DNA of 64,000 bases from Rhyacophila brunnea (GCA_022495005.1 JAGYXB010000360.1:549195-613194), one strand, 5' to 3'. Counted from the first letter of the stretch, positions 1 to 11,077 are shown. The notes: generated from the sequence alone by a model not told the origin. Made by a program: numbers and translations.

Positions 1-115
1 TTTGATAACGTTTGTTTCTTGGTTTACGATGACGTCACATCGACGAATTCGTCGTAAGACGCATGCGGCAAGTTCTGATGTGCGAGCCCTCTTACATTTC
101 ACCGCAGCACAGTTC
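1..115 (+). repeat. CRE-containing dispersed repeat, copy 1 (cut by window edge)
   Basis: This is the end of a dispersed repeat also found at 1548-1850, 27375-27705, 44640-44855 and 61163-61310. It keeps the palindrome TGACGTCA at 30-37 and the shared ending resembling GTTTTGATGTGAGAGCC. The left part lies outside the window. No coding potential is seen. The family type is unknown. Confidence 0.6.
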
Positions 116-879
116 ACCGAGAGATATTATAAACTAGAAAAGGAGCGATGGACTGTCAGAACAGCATAACCATGAAATCGACCTCCAAAAGCCTTATGAA
201 AAACTAAACGACAAAACGACACAAGAACACTACACAAAATATTTAATTCTTGCCATAAAGAAAATTAAAGATATAAATGGAGGAACATAATAAAATTAAC
301 TGCACATCAATGTAACTAACACTCCCGACCACCTTTTACGAAAAACCAAGGGCATGGTTATTTAAAAAAAAATATTAAATTCAATAAGAACATTAATTTA
401 ATATTGATTGGTACAACTATGTACATTTAATATAAATATATACTTACGATATAATTATATTTCTAATTTACTACCTAATTTCTTCTGCCTTTCCTTTGGA
501 TTTCTGTGGTTTTTATTACGTATTTTATTTTTACTTTAATTTGATCTCAATACTATACGGCCATCTGTTTCCGATGCAACATCTCATGGTGAACTGTGAT
601 ACGGTTCACTGCATACATGCAAAGATGCTACATTTCTAATATCATTCTCAATCATCTCACCTCATTTGCCGCAGATCGCCAGTTGGCCACATTGAAAGTC
701 TGAAGGACTTTTCTGCTTCATCCAGCTATGTTGGTGACTGCACTTTTATAAAATTCATAGTATCTGGCTCACTACAGACGCTGTACAGTAAAGGTTGCTT
801 CAAGAATCTTTTTGAATACCCTGCGCTAAAAAAAACACCATTAACCCATAGACTGCTAGGCATGTAAACATGCGCAAAT
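116..879. other. AT-rich intergenic DNA with a fragment of a dispersed repeat
   Basis: No gene is recognised. Roughly 480-650 matches a second dispersed repeat seen at 48400-48950, 56850-57240 and 57775-58060, sharing the string CTATACGGCC and GGTGAACTGTGATACGG. The minus-strand open frame at 726-1124 runs into repeat sequence and resembles no known protein. Confidence 0.45.
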
Positions 880-1520
880 GATGATTCTATATTGCAATGA
901 GCAATTAAACATGTAAATTTAAAAAAGCGAGCGCCGAAAAGGTTATAGCGCCTGTACACGTGCATGGATTTACTGGCACCAATAGTGTGTAAATTAAACC
1001 ATCGCAATAATAGCTGTTTATCATTTTTCAAGCTTAACCCTTTTACTGCCGGTAGGTGTATGTTACCTTGCACGCTGCGAATTTTGTTGCAAAAATAAAA
1101 AATAAAAATCAATTTACATTTCAAGTGGTAAAAACCAATTCTGAGTATGTGCCGATATTCCCAATATAATATGTCGTTGTGTGTTTAACATATTTGTATG
1201 TTTAAAATAATTGATTTACATTAGTAAAATCCCGTTTAAAGCGTAACGTCCAAAGACGTCATTTTTGTATGAGCGGCGTTCCGTTCACGGGAAAGCACGC
1301 GTCTTAAGACGCTATTGGCAGCCATCCGGTTAAGCGAGATATGTTGTCATTGTATGGTGCTATTTGGTAGGTTGTGAAAATTGGTAAACTTCAAAATGCG
1401 CTGTGCGGTGTGGTGTGTATTTTTTTCCGGCAGGAACGCCACTATCATTCTACTGCGCAGGAGCAGAACAAGTTTCCACTATCGCGTGAGGATTCAGAAG
1501 CCGCTGAACCTTTTTGATCT
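880..1520. repeat. Dispersed repeat family E, longest copy
   Basis: The strings GTGCATGGATTTACTGGCACC, GTAAATTAAACCATCGC and TTTTTTTCCGGCAGG recur here, at 11590-11945 and at 15280-15480, with end pieces at 1930-1990 and 12215-12260. The copies share order and orientation. Open frames across them differ between copies and hit stops, so I read it as a non-coding mobile element of unknown class. Confidence 0.5.
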
Positions 1521-1547
1521 AAGTATGCGTTCTTGCAACTTGCACAA

Positions 1548-1850
1548 TAAGCCGGCTCTCACATCAAAACTCGCCTCGTCTGCAACGTGTCAAATACGTC
1601 GATGTGACGTCATTGTTATTCACAAAACACACGTTATCAAATGGAGCTCCGCAGATTGGTCGAATGCGATTTCTTAGTTTGAAAAAAAACATCTGTTGCA
1701 ATCGACAAGTTGCATGCGTCTGTGGCTGCGAGTCGAAGACGCCAGGATGCCTACAAACACCTATGCATTGGTCATTCCTATACCGGCTCGCCGATCGCAG
1801 AATCCAAATATCTACACATTTTGAAGGTTACGTGGTTGCGCGATCTTCAT
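1548..1850 (-). repeat. CRE-containing dispersed repeat, copy 2
   Basis: This is an inverted copy of the repeat at 27375-27705. The end beginning AGCCGGCTCTCACATCAAAAC is at the left, and TGACGTCA is at 1605-1612. The segment containing TATACCGGCTCGCCGATCG matches the reverse complement of 27450-27475. Confidence 0.6.
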
Positions 1851-2571
1851 ATGTAAAACCGGATCGATATTCTTGGAAGGTTTGATTTATGGCTGTGCGG
1901 CAGACGAGGTGTGTTTAGATGTAAGAGTCGGCTTTTACTTACTATCAACAGTAAATACATGCACGTGTAAACGGACTATTAATTTGTGACATTTGATGGG
2001 GTACAGGATCCACGTCTCAGCCCCGTATGACAACATTGGCCTAATGTGAGTTGTACGGAGCTGTCTCTTTGTTTTCCTGGATAATCTTTTAACTAAGTTG
2101 ATTGAATTTGTGGCTTAAATCTACCGAAGAGTCTAGTCTTTCTTAATCGAGGAGATATGATTGCGATGATTTGTTTGTTTTTATTGTTTAACTTCTGGCC
2201 TAACCTAACCTAACTCTAGGCCATGCTAAATTTATGTTTAGTGAAATAAAACATGTTTAAATTTATTTTATAAGAAGTCAAGATCATTTTATTTTTGTAA
2301 GTCAAATTTTTTTCTATGTTTATAATAAATATTGTCAAAATTGAAAATAAATCTTTTTTAAATATAACAACACTGAGGTTTTTGTCTATGTGAATATTTC
2401 TTCTTCTTCTTCTTTACTACTTACTTGAAATCAAACATAATACCAATATTATTTATTACAAAGGATATTCACGAGGAAATCCTGTGATCCATTACTGTCT
2501 TGTAAAAATTCTTGAATATCAATGGTCTTGAGTTAGAGCCTTGAGGAACACTTCTTTAATATAATATTTGT
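1851..2571. other. AT-rich spacer, no gene seen
   Basis: Apart from a family-E end piece near 1930-1990, nothing recognisable is present. A short microsatellite-like TTC run occurs near 2401-2412. Confidence 0.4.
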
Positions 2572-2692
2572 CAGTGGCGAAGGGTGGAGGTAGACTGTTA
2601 AGATCTGACCATATAACAGTCAAACGTATTTGTTGTCATTGAACTAAGAAAACAATGTGTAAATAGTGATTGTTAGTTTTCAAAATTCACTT

Positions 2693-3423
2693 CTTATTGT
2701 GTCATCCCCTAGCGGAGCTCGGCCACCATCAAGGCGATCTTATCTTTGTCGTCTGCTACCCGGAACAGTTCAGTGGAGCTGCACTCGTACCAACCACATA
2801 GGTTTTTAAGCCACGAAATGCGGCACCGTCCTCTGCTACGCTTCCATTGATCTTTCCTTGAATGACAAGTTGGGGAATGCTGTATTTTTGTCCTCTCATA
2901 ATGTGGCCGAGGTACTGTAGTTTCCTGGTTTTGATACTACGTAGAACTTCTCGGTCCTTCCCCATTCGATTGAGAACTTTAAGATTTGTCACCCGGTCAG
3001 TCCAAGGAATTTTGAGGATGCATCTATATAGCCACATCTCGAAAGCTTCAAGTCTCCGTGACATCTCTTGGTTTAGCGTCCATACTTCCATACCATAGAA
3101 AAGAATTGAGAGAACATAACAACGTACCATACGCAGTCTCAGACCTAGGTTAAGATCTCGAGAAGATTTTGAGAAAGGCGCTCCTTGCGATCTCAATTCT
3201 AGTTTTTATTTCCTGAGACTGGTCCCATTTCTCATTGACCTATGTACCTAAATATTTATAATGGGTCACACGTTTGATTGGTTCGCTGTTAATGACAACA
3301 TTTGTGTTGGTGTCTGGTGTCGCTATTTTTGATACTAGTAATAGTTTTGTTTTCTTGAGGTTCATTTTTAAACCATAAGAATTACTGACCTCATTAACCT
3401 TTTCTACCAGTTGATGTTCACTT
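2693..3423 (-). pseudogene. RTE-like LINE reverse transcriptase C-terminus, 5'-truncated
   Basis: On the minus strand this encodes the end of a non-LTR reverse transcriptase. Landmarks are THYKYLGT near the upstream end, then LSILFYGMEVWTL, RRLEAFEMWLYR and KLQYLGHIMR. The frame is broken: a TAG stands where a tryptophan codon is expected just after KYLGT, and a frameshift lies near 3170-3190. The insert is bounded by a perfect 11-bp direct repeat AAAATTCACTT at 2682-2692 and 3424-3434, so it is a target-primed insertion into the surrounding MITE. The clade (RTE or relative) is inferred from motif style. Confidence 0.8.
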
Positions 3424-3628
3424 AAAATTCACTTAAACCCTGTCTAATCTACAATCTATAAAATATCTAAAATTATACCATAATTTTGGAATAAGCAGGG
3501 CTTAATGAATTTAAAAAATACTAACAATGTAACACCATCTGTAATAATAGAAGTATGTATTATTAATTTAATGAAAAGAAATAAGTATGACTAAAAAATG
3601 TCCATTAATTTTGTCACATCGCCCAAAG

Positions 3629-3868
3629 TATCATCATCATCAGGGGCGCGACAACCCGGTGTGGGTCCTGGCCTCCTCCAACAGCTCCCTCCACCTGTCC
3701 CTATCCAGTGTGGCCGCTTTCCAATTCGGTACCTCCAGAATACGGCAATCACTGGCAGCTCCATCCAACCAGCGAATCTTTGGCCTGCCTCTTCTACGCC
3801 CTATTGAATGCTGGACATCACTCTCTTTGCCGGTTCTTTGTCATTCATACGGTGCACATAACCTAGCC
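3629..3868 (-). pseudogene. LINE 3' end fragment inserted in the same MITE
   Basis: The minus strand reads as a LINE C-terminus containing WKAATLDRDRWRELLEEA, followed by a GAT-repeat tail, seen on the plus strand as TATCATCATCATC at 3629. It is flanked by TCGCCCAAAG (3619-3628) and TCGCCCATAG (3869-3878), a near-perfect 10-bp target duplication. Undisturbed copies of the host MITE read straight through this site. Confidence 0.72.
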
Positions 3869-4409
3869 TCGCCCATAGCATACCTAAACTATTATGGTTT
3901 GGTTTTGGCAGGGTTTAATTGAATTTTAAAAACTAACCAGCACCATTTGCAAATTGTATTCTTAGTTCAATGAAAATAAATAAGTATGACTGACTTTGTG
4001 CACTATTTTATCTATAAAATATATAAAATTATGCCATTAAACCATACACAATTTTAGATATTTCATAGATAGAGGAATATTTTTTATCGATTATGGTTTA
4101 GTTTAGGCAGGGCAGGGCTTGAATGAATTTTAAAAAACTAACCAAGTAATATGTATTCTTAATTCAACGGAAACAAATAAGTATAACTGAAAAAGTGTGC
4201 ACTATTTTGTCGGATCGCCCATAGCATACCTAAACTTTCATGGTTTGGGTAGGTGGGGTTTAATTAAAATTTAAAAACCAATCAGCACAAAATGCAAAAT
4301 GTATTTTTTACTAAGTATAAAGTTGATAAACAAATAAGTATGACTGACAAAGTTTAGTGTGCACTATTTATGTCGATTCTAAACAGCCTACCTCCACCCC
4401 TCGCCACTG

Positions 4410-4734
4410 CTGTTTGTAGTGCTGAACATTAATTAAAAATTTAACAATCATAAATCTCATGAGTGTCATTCTGGCGAGTATTGCGATGATAGAAGATGTG
4501 GGACGTCCTCATAAAGATGGGATGTCCAGCACAACTTATAAGTATGCCTATTGGCTCTTTGTAACCGTAGTAAGTTCTGCTATTATAAAATTGACTGATT
4601 TACTGTCTGAACAATTCGGTTCCTTAGGGTCAAAGGAACACGATTATTATCTCATTTTTTCAACTTTACTGGAGACTTCAGACAAGTAAATTTACAACAT
4701 ACTGACATTAGCATGAAGTGTTATCATGAGGTAC
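4410..4734. other. Spacer, no gene recognised
   Basis: An open frame at 4459-4689 (76 codons) resembles nothing known to me and has no splice context. I do not call it a gene. Confidence 0.4.
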
Positions 4735-5085
4735 CATGGTAAGACCGTGTTACAACCACTCGAGTTTGTGAGCAGTCACGGCAGCCCTCGGTGATTGAGG
4801 TAATCACGAAGAGACGCTTTACGTGTCTGGAACATGTGTTCCGGATGCTGCCAGAGAGTTCGACACTTCATACCCTTGTGGGACAGCGTCAAGGGTTCCG
4901 CCGTCGTGGCCGGCCCTCCCTCCCTGAAACGGTGCTACAAAAGTGATGTACGTGCTGCAGGTCTGGCATGGCGGGAGGCGCGAGAGTTGGTGATGGACCG
5001 AGGGAAGTGGTGCGAACTTGTGCTTGCCCTATACCCCAATGCAGGGGCCTGACAGGGTGATGGAAGAAGAAGATACTCTTTATAT
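4735..5085 (+). pseudogene. LINE 3' end with degraded reverse-transcriptase C-terminus
   Basis: One frame reads RRRFTCLEHVFRMLPESS then GQRQGF and RRGRPSLPE before a stop. The next frame carries AGLAWREARELVMDRGKW to a stop near 5052. The pattern GHV-R then GRRRRGRP then RDKW is the usual end of an RTE-type polyprotein. A frameshift splits it. The tail ATGGAAGAAGAAGAT follows. A second copy lies inverted at 61312-61565. Confidence 0.7.
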
Positions 5086-5529
5086 TTTCATTTCTATAGC
5101 TTTGATTACTTTTTTCTTTATAATAATGTTTCATGTCATGTTGTGAACGTCTTAAACTTATAATATGTAATGTCCACAATATGTTAAAAAATAAATAGAA
5201 TTGAATTGAATTGACCTATATGAAGTATACACATTGACTAGACACTTTTAAAATGTTGTGCTAGAGGCGGATGTTGAGAGCCTCGTGGATGTCCAAAATC
5301 AACAATTCCGCAATCACCGATATCCAGATTCAAGACAGATCCTAGTTGGTTTGCTCTTGCTTGCTTGCAGGAAAAATGATAATCTGGAAAAACTCAAAAC
5401 TCGTGACATTCATTCAAGATTGAGGTAGTTTTTCCAACCAAATGAACAATGCCATAGGTTTCCCACTGATATAGGTCCAGCATACTGGTGAATAACAAGA
5501 ATGATGTAGCTAAGCCGTCAGACGCCAAA
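5086..5529. other. Spacer, nothing recognised
   Basis: AT-rich sequence without coding signal, splice structure or visible repeat ends. Confidence 0.35.
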
Positions 5530-5935
5530 TCATCCGGAACACGATCCTCCAATGACATACTGGATATACTCCAATGACATTAATATGGACGAATCATCTG
5601 GGAATAAAAATGACACTCACTTTTTTGTCGGGTCTTTCGAATGGCATAATCTGTTCTAACGCCATTACAATAATGGTGATATTGCTATAAATTCCCGATG
5701 CTTTTTGTCGGTTCTGCCGAACGGTTCGGTTCGAATGGATTCGCTCAAATGAACATTGACACTAGAAACACTAGTCTAATGCCATTACAATAAAGGTGAT
5801 ATTACTATAAATTCCCGATGCGTGATATCGCATAATGGAAATTGCGTGACGTCTACCTATACATGTGCGAATGTCGCTGTCGTGAATTTAATTGCTAGCT
5901 ACTGTATTGAGTGCATTGTCCATTAATAATGTCAT
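5530..5935 (+). repeat. Dispersed repeat with an internal tandem duplication, copy 1
   Basis: This matches 27955-28310 in inverted orientation. A unit containing GCCATTACAATAA, GGTGATATTGCTATAAATTC and CCGATGC occurs twice here, near 5660-5700 and 5775-5820, and twice in the other copy. The duplication therefore predates the spread of the repeat. No coding sequence is seen. Confidence 0.6.
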
Positions 5936-6227
5936 TGATATACTCACATATATTTTTATCCTCAGTAATCATGAGGACTTCATTATAATGCCAGGATGAG
6001 ACTTAATTTGATCAGATTTGCATTATTTTGTAAGAATATACTCACTAATACCTCATACTCACTAAGGTGTAAGTAGGTATTATTATAATGAAAACACTTC
6101 CTAAAATACTCTAGTGCTGTTAGATCACTGTGTTCAAATCGAATAGCAGTGTTTATCATTCTTTTTACACCTGCGGACCACTGAAAATAGGATAAACATT
6201 TTGCGGACCGCAAACGGAAATAAAAAA
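5936..6227. other. Spacer, nothing recognised
   Basis: AT-rich sequence. A minus-strand open frame at 5983-6234 has no recognisable similarity and runs into the next transposon. Confidence 0.35.
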
Positions 6228-6391
6228 GGTACAAGTCGGTTATGAGGAAGCCAGGCAGGATCCGCGCTAATTGTCATAGCCGATTTTGGCAAAATTCAAA
6301 AATGAAAACCTAAACTAACCTAACAAATAATCCAGTATATCGGCTATTTTCAAAATGTGTGCAGTTGGCTTCCCTATAACCGACTTGTACC
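6228..6391. mobile_element. Short palindromic MITE with 8-bp target duplication
   Basis: The termini are GGTACAAGTCGGTTAT and ATAACCGACTTGTACC, followed inward by a second paired block (GAAGCCA / TGGCTTCC). The perfect octamer ATAAAAAA flanks both ends (6220-6227, 6392-6399). Total length is 164 bp. Its inner segment (AAATAATCCAGTATA.CGGC) is shared with the large hairpin at 63000-63154. Confidence 0.78.
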
Positions 6392-6654
6392 ATAAAAAAT
6401 ATTATTTATATAGTAATGTATAATAACGTCTGATAGCAGTTGATTTCGTCATGTAGAATCATTAATCTATTTTAAGAACAAAAATAATGCATAAACACTT
6501 GCAGGTGCACAGGTGTTGAAGGTTTTATTGCAATTTTTAGCATGGGCATTTGGCGCCAAAAATTCGCGATCCACCAGAAAATGTCTGCGGACCACTGGTT
6601 GAGAAACACTTAAATGGAACACCACTTGGCATATCACAATTCCCTGTCAATGTG

Positions 6655-7430
6655 TTTTATCATTGCCGACTGAAGAGAAAGCCGATACATTCACGACTGG
6701 TCCAACCTTTGCGCCTCTTCCGTTGTCTATGGATGACCTGTCATTGTCTATAGAGTGCTCATACTGACGCGTCTCTCGTGTTCACTTATAGATGAGTTAA
6801 ATGATAAATAATACACTAGCATTAGGTAATACACCTTCTACAAAAAATGTAATGCATAGATCAATTGAATGCTACATATTTTTTGGAAATCGATATTACC
6901 ACCGGTTTTGTGTGAAGGACTAGTCTGACTTTGACAGCTGATGAATAACAGAAATGTATATTATTTATAAATAAAACTGATAGTTATATCATCTAATCTG
7001 TTAAATCACTGTTCTGGCAGAAGACACTAATTCTAAAAAATGACATATTGAGTTAGTTATACCAAAATTTTCGTTATTTCAAACTTTACCGTCTGGAAAC
7101 CTACTTAATAAATAAACAGTCATTATTTTAAAGTCATCCTTTGCACGATTACCTACTTAATAAACTCACATGATAGACCATTTCAAACATTTTAACAACT
7201 TCAAAGTCAAATTTCTCAAAACTAGTATTCTCCAGTTAGTGTGTTCTGCCAGAACAGAGACGATACCATTTGGTGTGAGAATTTTTTATAATTCAATTTG
7301 AAACGATAAAGGGCGAATCAATAATATGTCAAGCAATCTGGGATCTGATTTTGACAGCTGAAAAGTGGACCACTCGTTGCTTGTGCAAAAAGTTATGCTC
7401 AGGCTTTATTAATCTAAAGACGGCGGTGGT
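6655..7430 (+). repeat. Dispersed repeat family H, longest copy
   Basis: Left part: CATTGCCGACTGAAGAGAAAGC, TCTATGGATGACCTGTCATT and GTGCTCATACTGACGCGTCT. Right part: GTGGACCACTCGTTGCTTGTG and GCTCAGGCTTTATTAATCTAAA. Shorter copies with the same two ends are at 39290-39806 and 49684-50163, so internal deletions distinguish the copies. No open frame survives. The mobile-element class is unknown. Confidence 0.6.
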
Positions 7431-7689
7431 TTTATAGAAATCAGTTGGGGCAGCGCCATCTTTCGATAAATAGAGTAGGCTGTGGTAGGGAAAGTAAATC
7501 AAACAAATTTACCACCACTACCAGTCCCAGTGTCACCAACTGTACCATAATAATAATTCAGATGCGTACTATTTTAATTATGTAAAATGGTAAGTTATAT
7601 TATTATTTTTTGTCAAAAATGCATAATATTATTTCAGAAATACTATAAAGTTTCCAAGAATATTACCATTTATATTATAAGGTTTACAA

Positions 7690-7894
7690 TTTTCTTCGTC
7701 ATAGATAAAGATGGAAACACTGACTGATAGATTTTTTCCGTTGTCTATGTTTTTTGTTTTTGGCAGTGTGTTGTACTTATTTACAATTTCGAATTTGTGC
7801 CTTGATTATTGATGTAATAATTATATAGTTAAACAATTCCTGCTTGTTTCGAAGTCATTCTTACCGAACAAACAATATATTCAACGTTTTTGCG
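7690..7894 (+). other. RFWD3: Probable 5' UTR exon and promoter zone of RFWD3
   Basis: A strong splice donor, GCG then GTAAGTACC, is placed with the last exon base at 7894. The next good acceptor, TTCCCTTGTAG ending at 8851, leads directly into the exon that carries the RFWD3 start codon. The exon start is not visible and 7690 is only a guess. Inference: a non-coding first exon precedes a 957-bp intron (7895-8851). Confidence 0.55.
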
Positions 7895-8494
7895 GTAAGT
7901 ACCTGAAAATTCGCAAAGAAAATAAACATTCAAAATAACAAATGGCATGTTTGACATTTCGACTTGCTTATTTTTTTAAACTTTGTTTATTTTAATTACG
8001 AAAGCAATTTTGTCTGTTATATCTCCATAAAACGGAGGTCTAATTGTTAATAAATTAACGATATGTTATGCTAGACTAGTTAGTTATACGCTTATAATTT
8101 GTAAAAAAAACATTTTTACCATGTTTCAATTGTATTTCAACAAAGGTTTTCAACGTTTGCGCTGTGGCGCCCCGAGAAATTCTCATAGGCTGTGGCAGGA
8201 TATTGGAAAGTTCAATGCGCTGATGCACGGTCACAATGATATGCCTACTTCAATATTAATTTGTTTTGAGGCTGCTTTCTTTCGGCGATGAAAATATCCA
8301 TTGTGCCTTAATTAAACCTAAATATTCTTAGCTTTAAGACACTATTCTGCCTCACAAACATCCATAAAGACAACAAAATGTAATTTTTTCTTAAAATAGA
8401 TATTTTTCTGTGAATATTAACGATGTTTTTTTCGTTTATTTAAGGTTATTTTATAACCAATTTAAAAAAGAGATAATTGTGACAATCATCTTGT

Positions 8495-8753
8495 TAACAG
8501 CCTACCTCCACCCTTCGCCACTGGCCTACACTAAACTATAATAGATAAAAAATATTCCTCTATTTATAAATATCCAAAATTATGCTATTAAACCATTCAT
8601 GATTTTAGATAGAACAATATTTTTTATCTAATATCTATTAAGGTTTGCTTTGGGTAGTGTTTAATCCAATTTTGAAAACCATCTGCAAATTGTATTCTTA
8701 GTTCAATGAAAACAAATGCCACAGCATATGTCCACCCTTCGGCACTGATGCGT
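8495..8753. mobile_element. Degraded copy of the dominant hAT-like MITE, inside the RFWD3 5' UTR intron
   Basis: It contains ACAGCCTACCTCCACCCTTCGCCACTGG at its left (read in two blocks), internal TATTCCTCTATTTATAAAT and GTATTCTTAGTTCAATGAAAAC, and a decayed end CCACCCTTCGGCACTG. The segment order is rearranged relative to intact copies. No duplication is seen. Confidence 0.55.
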
Positions 8754-9082
8754 TTTGGTTGTTGCTGAGGATTTCGGACCGTCTTCTGACTAATGTAAAA
8801 CTTTAATTTTTAACTTGTATTTGAACAAAGTTCTTTTTTGTTCCCTTGTAGGTTATTTGGCTGTGATATGCACCGGTCTTTTCTGTTACGTGAATGGAAC
8901 CTTTGATGACAGCACCACTGATTCAAGATATCTAGTGTCTCTAAGCTCCGCTGAATACACCGAATTCAGTCAGTTTCAATGGGACACTACAGGACTAAGA
9001 GACTAGTGTTTTCATCTTAGATGTGAGAAGAGACTCCACTGCATTTATATGACAACATTGCAAGTTGTTTGTCATATAAAAC

Positions 9083-11077
9083 ATGGAAGACGACTCGGCA
9101 TCAGGTAGTACTGTAACCACTCCGAATTCTACGCAGCCTGACACTGCTGACAATGTTCTCATGAGAAACTTTTTGAATGGAATTGTTCGACAATTGAATG
9201 GAATAGCTACGCAATATCAAGTAGAGCTATCGGATGATTCCAATGATTCTCAGTTCAGCTTCGACACTGCAGGGGTTAACGGCAATATATTCACTAATAC
9301 TTTGCCGAATGCTGAAATAGCCGAAGACAATTCGAACCCTGGAAGCGATGAAACGGCAGACATATCTGACATTGATGATTCATCGGCTGAGACACCGATT
9401 CTTGTCAGATCATCTAGTAATTCACTCGTTATAGATGAGGCGTCACACTTTGAGAATTTATCAGCCGATATAGTTATTATTGGCAGTCCATCGACTTCTC
9501 TGCAAAATGAAGATAATTCGTCAGTTTTGCCACAAAATGTGGATGATTCATCAGTTGATACGCAGGGCACATCTGTAGATGCCACGATGAATATTACACG
9601 CGTCAGAAAGACAAGAGAAGAGGAAGGAATCAACGAAGAACCGCCGGGGAAGAAGGAGAAAAGAGACAACAAGGGGAAGGAAGTGGACAGCGATGACGAT
9701 GACGGTCAGACTTGCTCGATTTGTTTGGAGTCCTGGTCGAATTTTGGCACGCACCGACTGTGCTCTTTAAAGTGCGGCCATCTCTTCGGGCACGGCTGCA
9801 TCATGCGGTGGCTCTCGCAGAAGCCGGCCGGCCAGAGGACGTGTCCCACTTGTAAAGCCTCAGCGAAGACGAAAGACCTCCGGTTCATCTACGCGAAAAA
9901 AGTTAAAATGTGTGACAATTACGAGATATTCACCGTTAAGTCTGAATTTAGCAAAGCGGTTTTGGAGAACAACAAACTTAAATTGGAACTCCACAAAGTC
10001 GATTTGCAAAAAGACAGTTTGAGGCGGAAAAATATACAGTTAGAAGCCGAATTGAAGATATACAAATCGGCCGTTCCTATTATTAAACCTGCTACGAGTG
10101 TTACAAACTGCGTTCGACAAATATCTTTTTCAAAAGAGATGAATGTAGATATTACGACGGACGATTCTTGCAGAGTTTTTACGTATAGTACAATAAATAA
10201 TAATCTATTGGTCGCACAGAAAGTGACAAATAATGTATTTCCAGGTTACGGGGTGAGATCAGTCGATTGCGGCACAGGCCGACTGGGTATATTGACAGTT
10301 ATTCACCCGAAGATGATCCGAGATATTGCGTTTTCTGAACGTAACAACCTTTTACTAACGGCGTCACTGGACAAGACTGCAAAACTGTATTGTGATTCGA
10401 CAAGTAATATCCTGATGACGCTGCCTTGCGATTACCCATTATGGTCGTGTTGCTGGGACCTGGAGCGCCCCGACAGGTTGTACTTGGGCGCCGCGGGATG
10501 TATCATACAGTACGACATCAGACAACCTCGTTCATGCGTAACGACAATACAGCCCGTAGATCCTACGCCGATCGTAGGATTGACATACATCCCGAACGGC
10601 GTGCTGTCTTGTCATCTTAATTCGGCGATCGCGCACAGGAAAGTGAGCTCGACGCACTTCGAATCGAAGAGTATGCCTCTGGAAGGTCCGATGCTGAGCG
10701 CCAGAGCGATCAATTCGAAAGTTCTCGTGTCCAGCAGGCCCAGTTCTCTCAACTCTCGCGGGAGAAATACTGTTTGCGATATCGATTTGAAGAACGGATT
10801 TGACTTTAATGCAGAACACGTTTTCTATTCGGGTAACGTTCGGAAATTACTCTCCAGGTCTTGCTTGATGGACGTCGCCGGCGGAGAGCTGCTCGCTGTA
10901 GCAGATAACGAGTCCGAGAGGTGCGTCCAGGTCTGGAAGACTTCGGACAGCACGAGGTTACAGAATATATCGTCGTCCACGCCAGTCATCGATACTTGCT
11001 CGATAAAACGGGGGGACGATAGCTTTCTGGCCACACTGACGCAGGGCTCGTGTAAGCTTTACAAGGCAATCTTTTAA
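9083..11077 (+). CDS. RFWD3: E3 ubiquitin-protein ligase RFWD3 (RING finger and WD repeat domain protein 3)
   Basis: 664 residues in one exon. RFWD3 is a nuclear E3 ubiquitin ligase that works with RPA at stalled forks and DNA damage and stabilises p53 in vertebrates (family knowledge). Residues 1-205 are acidic and Ser/Asp-rich with repeated DDSS/DNSS strings and a basic stretch before the RING. The RING runs from C211/C214 (CSICLESW) through C231-G-H233 (CGHLFGHGC) to C254/C257 (CPTC). A predicted coiled coil follows at about 288-327. The WD40 part starts near 340, with HPKMIRDIAF, LLLTASLDKTAKLY and PLWSCCWDL as the clearest blocks. The start is fixed by an in-frame TAA at 9077-9079. Human RFWD3 is longer (774), mainly at the N-terminus. 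The lack of coding introns is notable. The reading frame is intact. Confidence 0.96.
   Translation: MEDDSASGSTVTTPNSTQPDTADNVLMRNFLNGIVRQLNGIATQYQVELSDDSNDSQFSFDTAGVNGNIFTNTLPNAEIAEDNSNPGSDETADISDIDDSSAETPILVRSSSNSLVIDEASHFENLSADIVIIGSPSTSLQNEDNSSVLPQNVDDSSVDTQGTSVDATMNITRVRKTREEEGINEEPPGKKEKRDNKGKEVDSDDDDGQTCSICLESWSNFGTHRLCSLKCGHLFGHGCIMRWLSQKPAGQRTCPTCKASAKTKDLRFIYAKKVKMCDNYEIFTVKSEFSKAVLENNKLKLELHKVDLQKDSLRRKNIQLEAELKIYKSAVPIIKPATSVTNCVRQISFSKEMNVDITTDDSCRVFTYSTINNNLLVAQKVTNNVFPGYGVRSVDCGTGRLGILTVIHPKMIRDIAFSERNNLLLTASLDKTAKLYCDSTSNILMTLPCDYPLWSCCWDLERPDRLYLGAAGCIIQYDIRQPRSCVTTIQPVDPTPIVGLTYIPNGVLSCHLNSAIAHRKVSSTHFESKSMPLEGPMLSARAINSKVLVSSRPSSLNSRGRNTVCDIDLKNGFDFNAEHVFYSGNVRKLLSRSCLMDVAGGELLAVADNESERCVQVWKTSDSTRLQNISSSTPVIDTCSIKRGDDSFLATLTQGSCKLYKAIF

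Larger units (their letters stand above)
2572..4409. mobile_element. hAT-like fold-back MITE, interrupted by two LINE insertions
   Basis: The left end CAGTGGCGAAGGGTGGAGG starts at 2572. Its inverted partner, CCTCCACCCCTCGCCACTG, ends at 4409. The flanking octamers ATATTTGT and CTGTTTGT agree at 6 of 8 positions, consistent with an old 8-bp hAT duplication. Internal modules (GTGCACAC, CAGTCATACTTATTTG, TTAGTTTTTAAAATTCA, CTGCCTAAACC) repeat in both orientations. The element encodes no transposase. LINE fragments occupy 2693-3423 and 3629-3868. Confidence 0.75.

Noticed and set aside
726..1124. 132-codon minus-strand open frame
   Set aside because: It overlaps dispersed repeat family E, is not conserved in the other copies and shows no domain.
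8815..9006. 63-codon plus-strand open frame just before RFWD3
   Set aside because: A strong acceptor (TTCCCTTGTAG to 8851) lies inside it, and the following sequence is best read as the 5' UTR exon of RFWD3. The peptide resembles nothing known.
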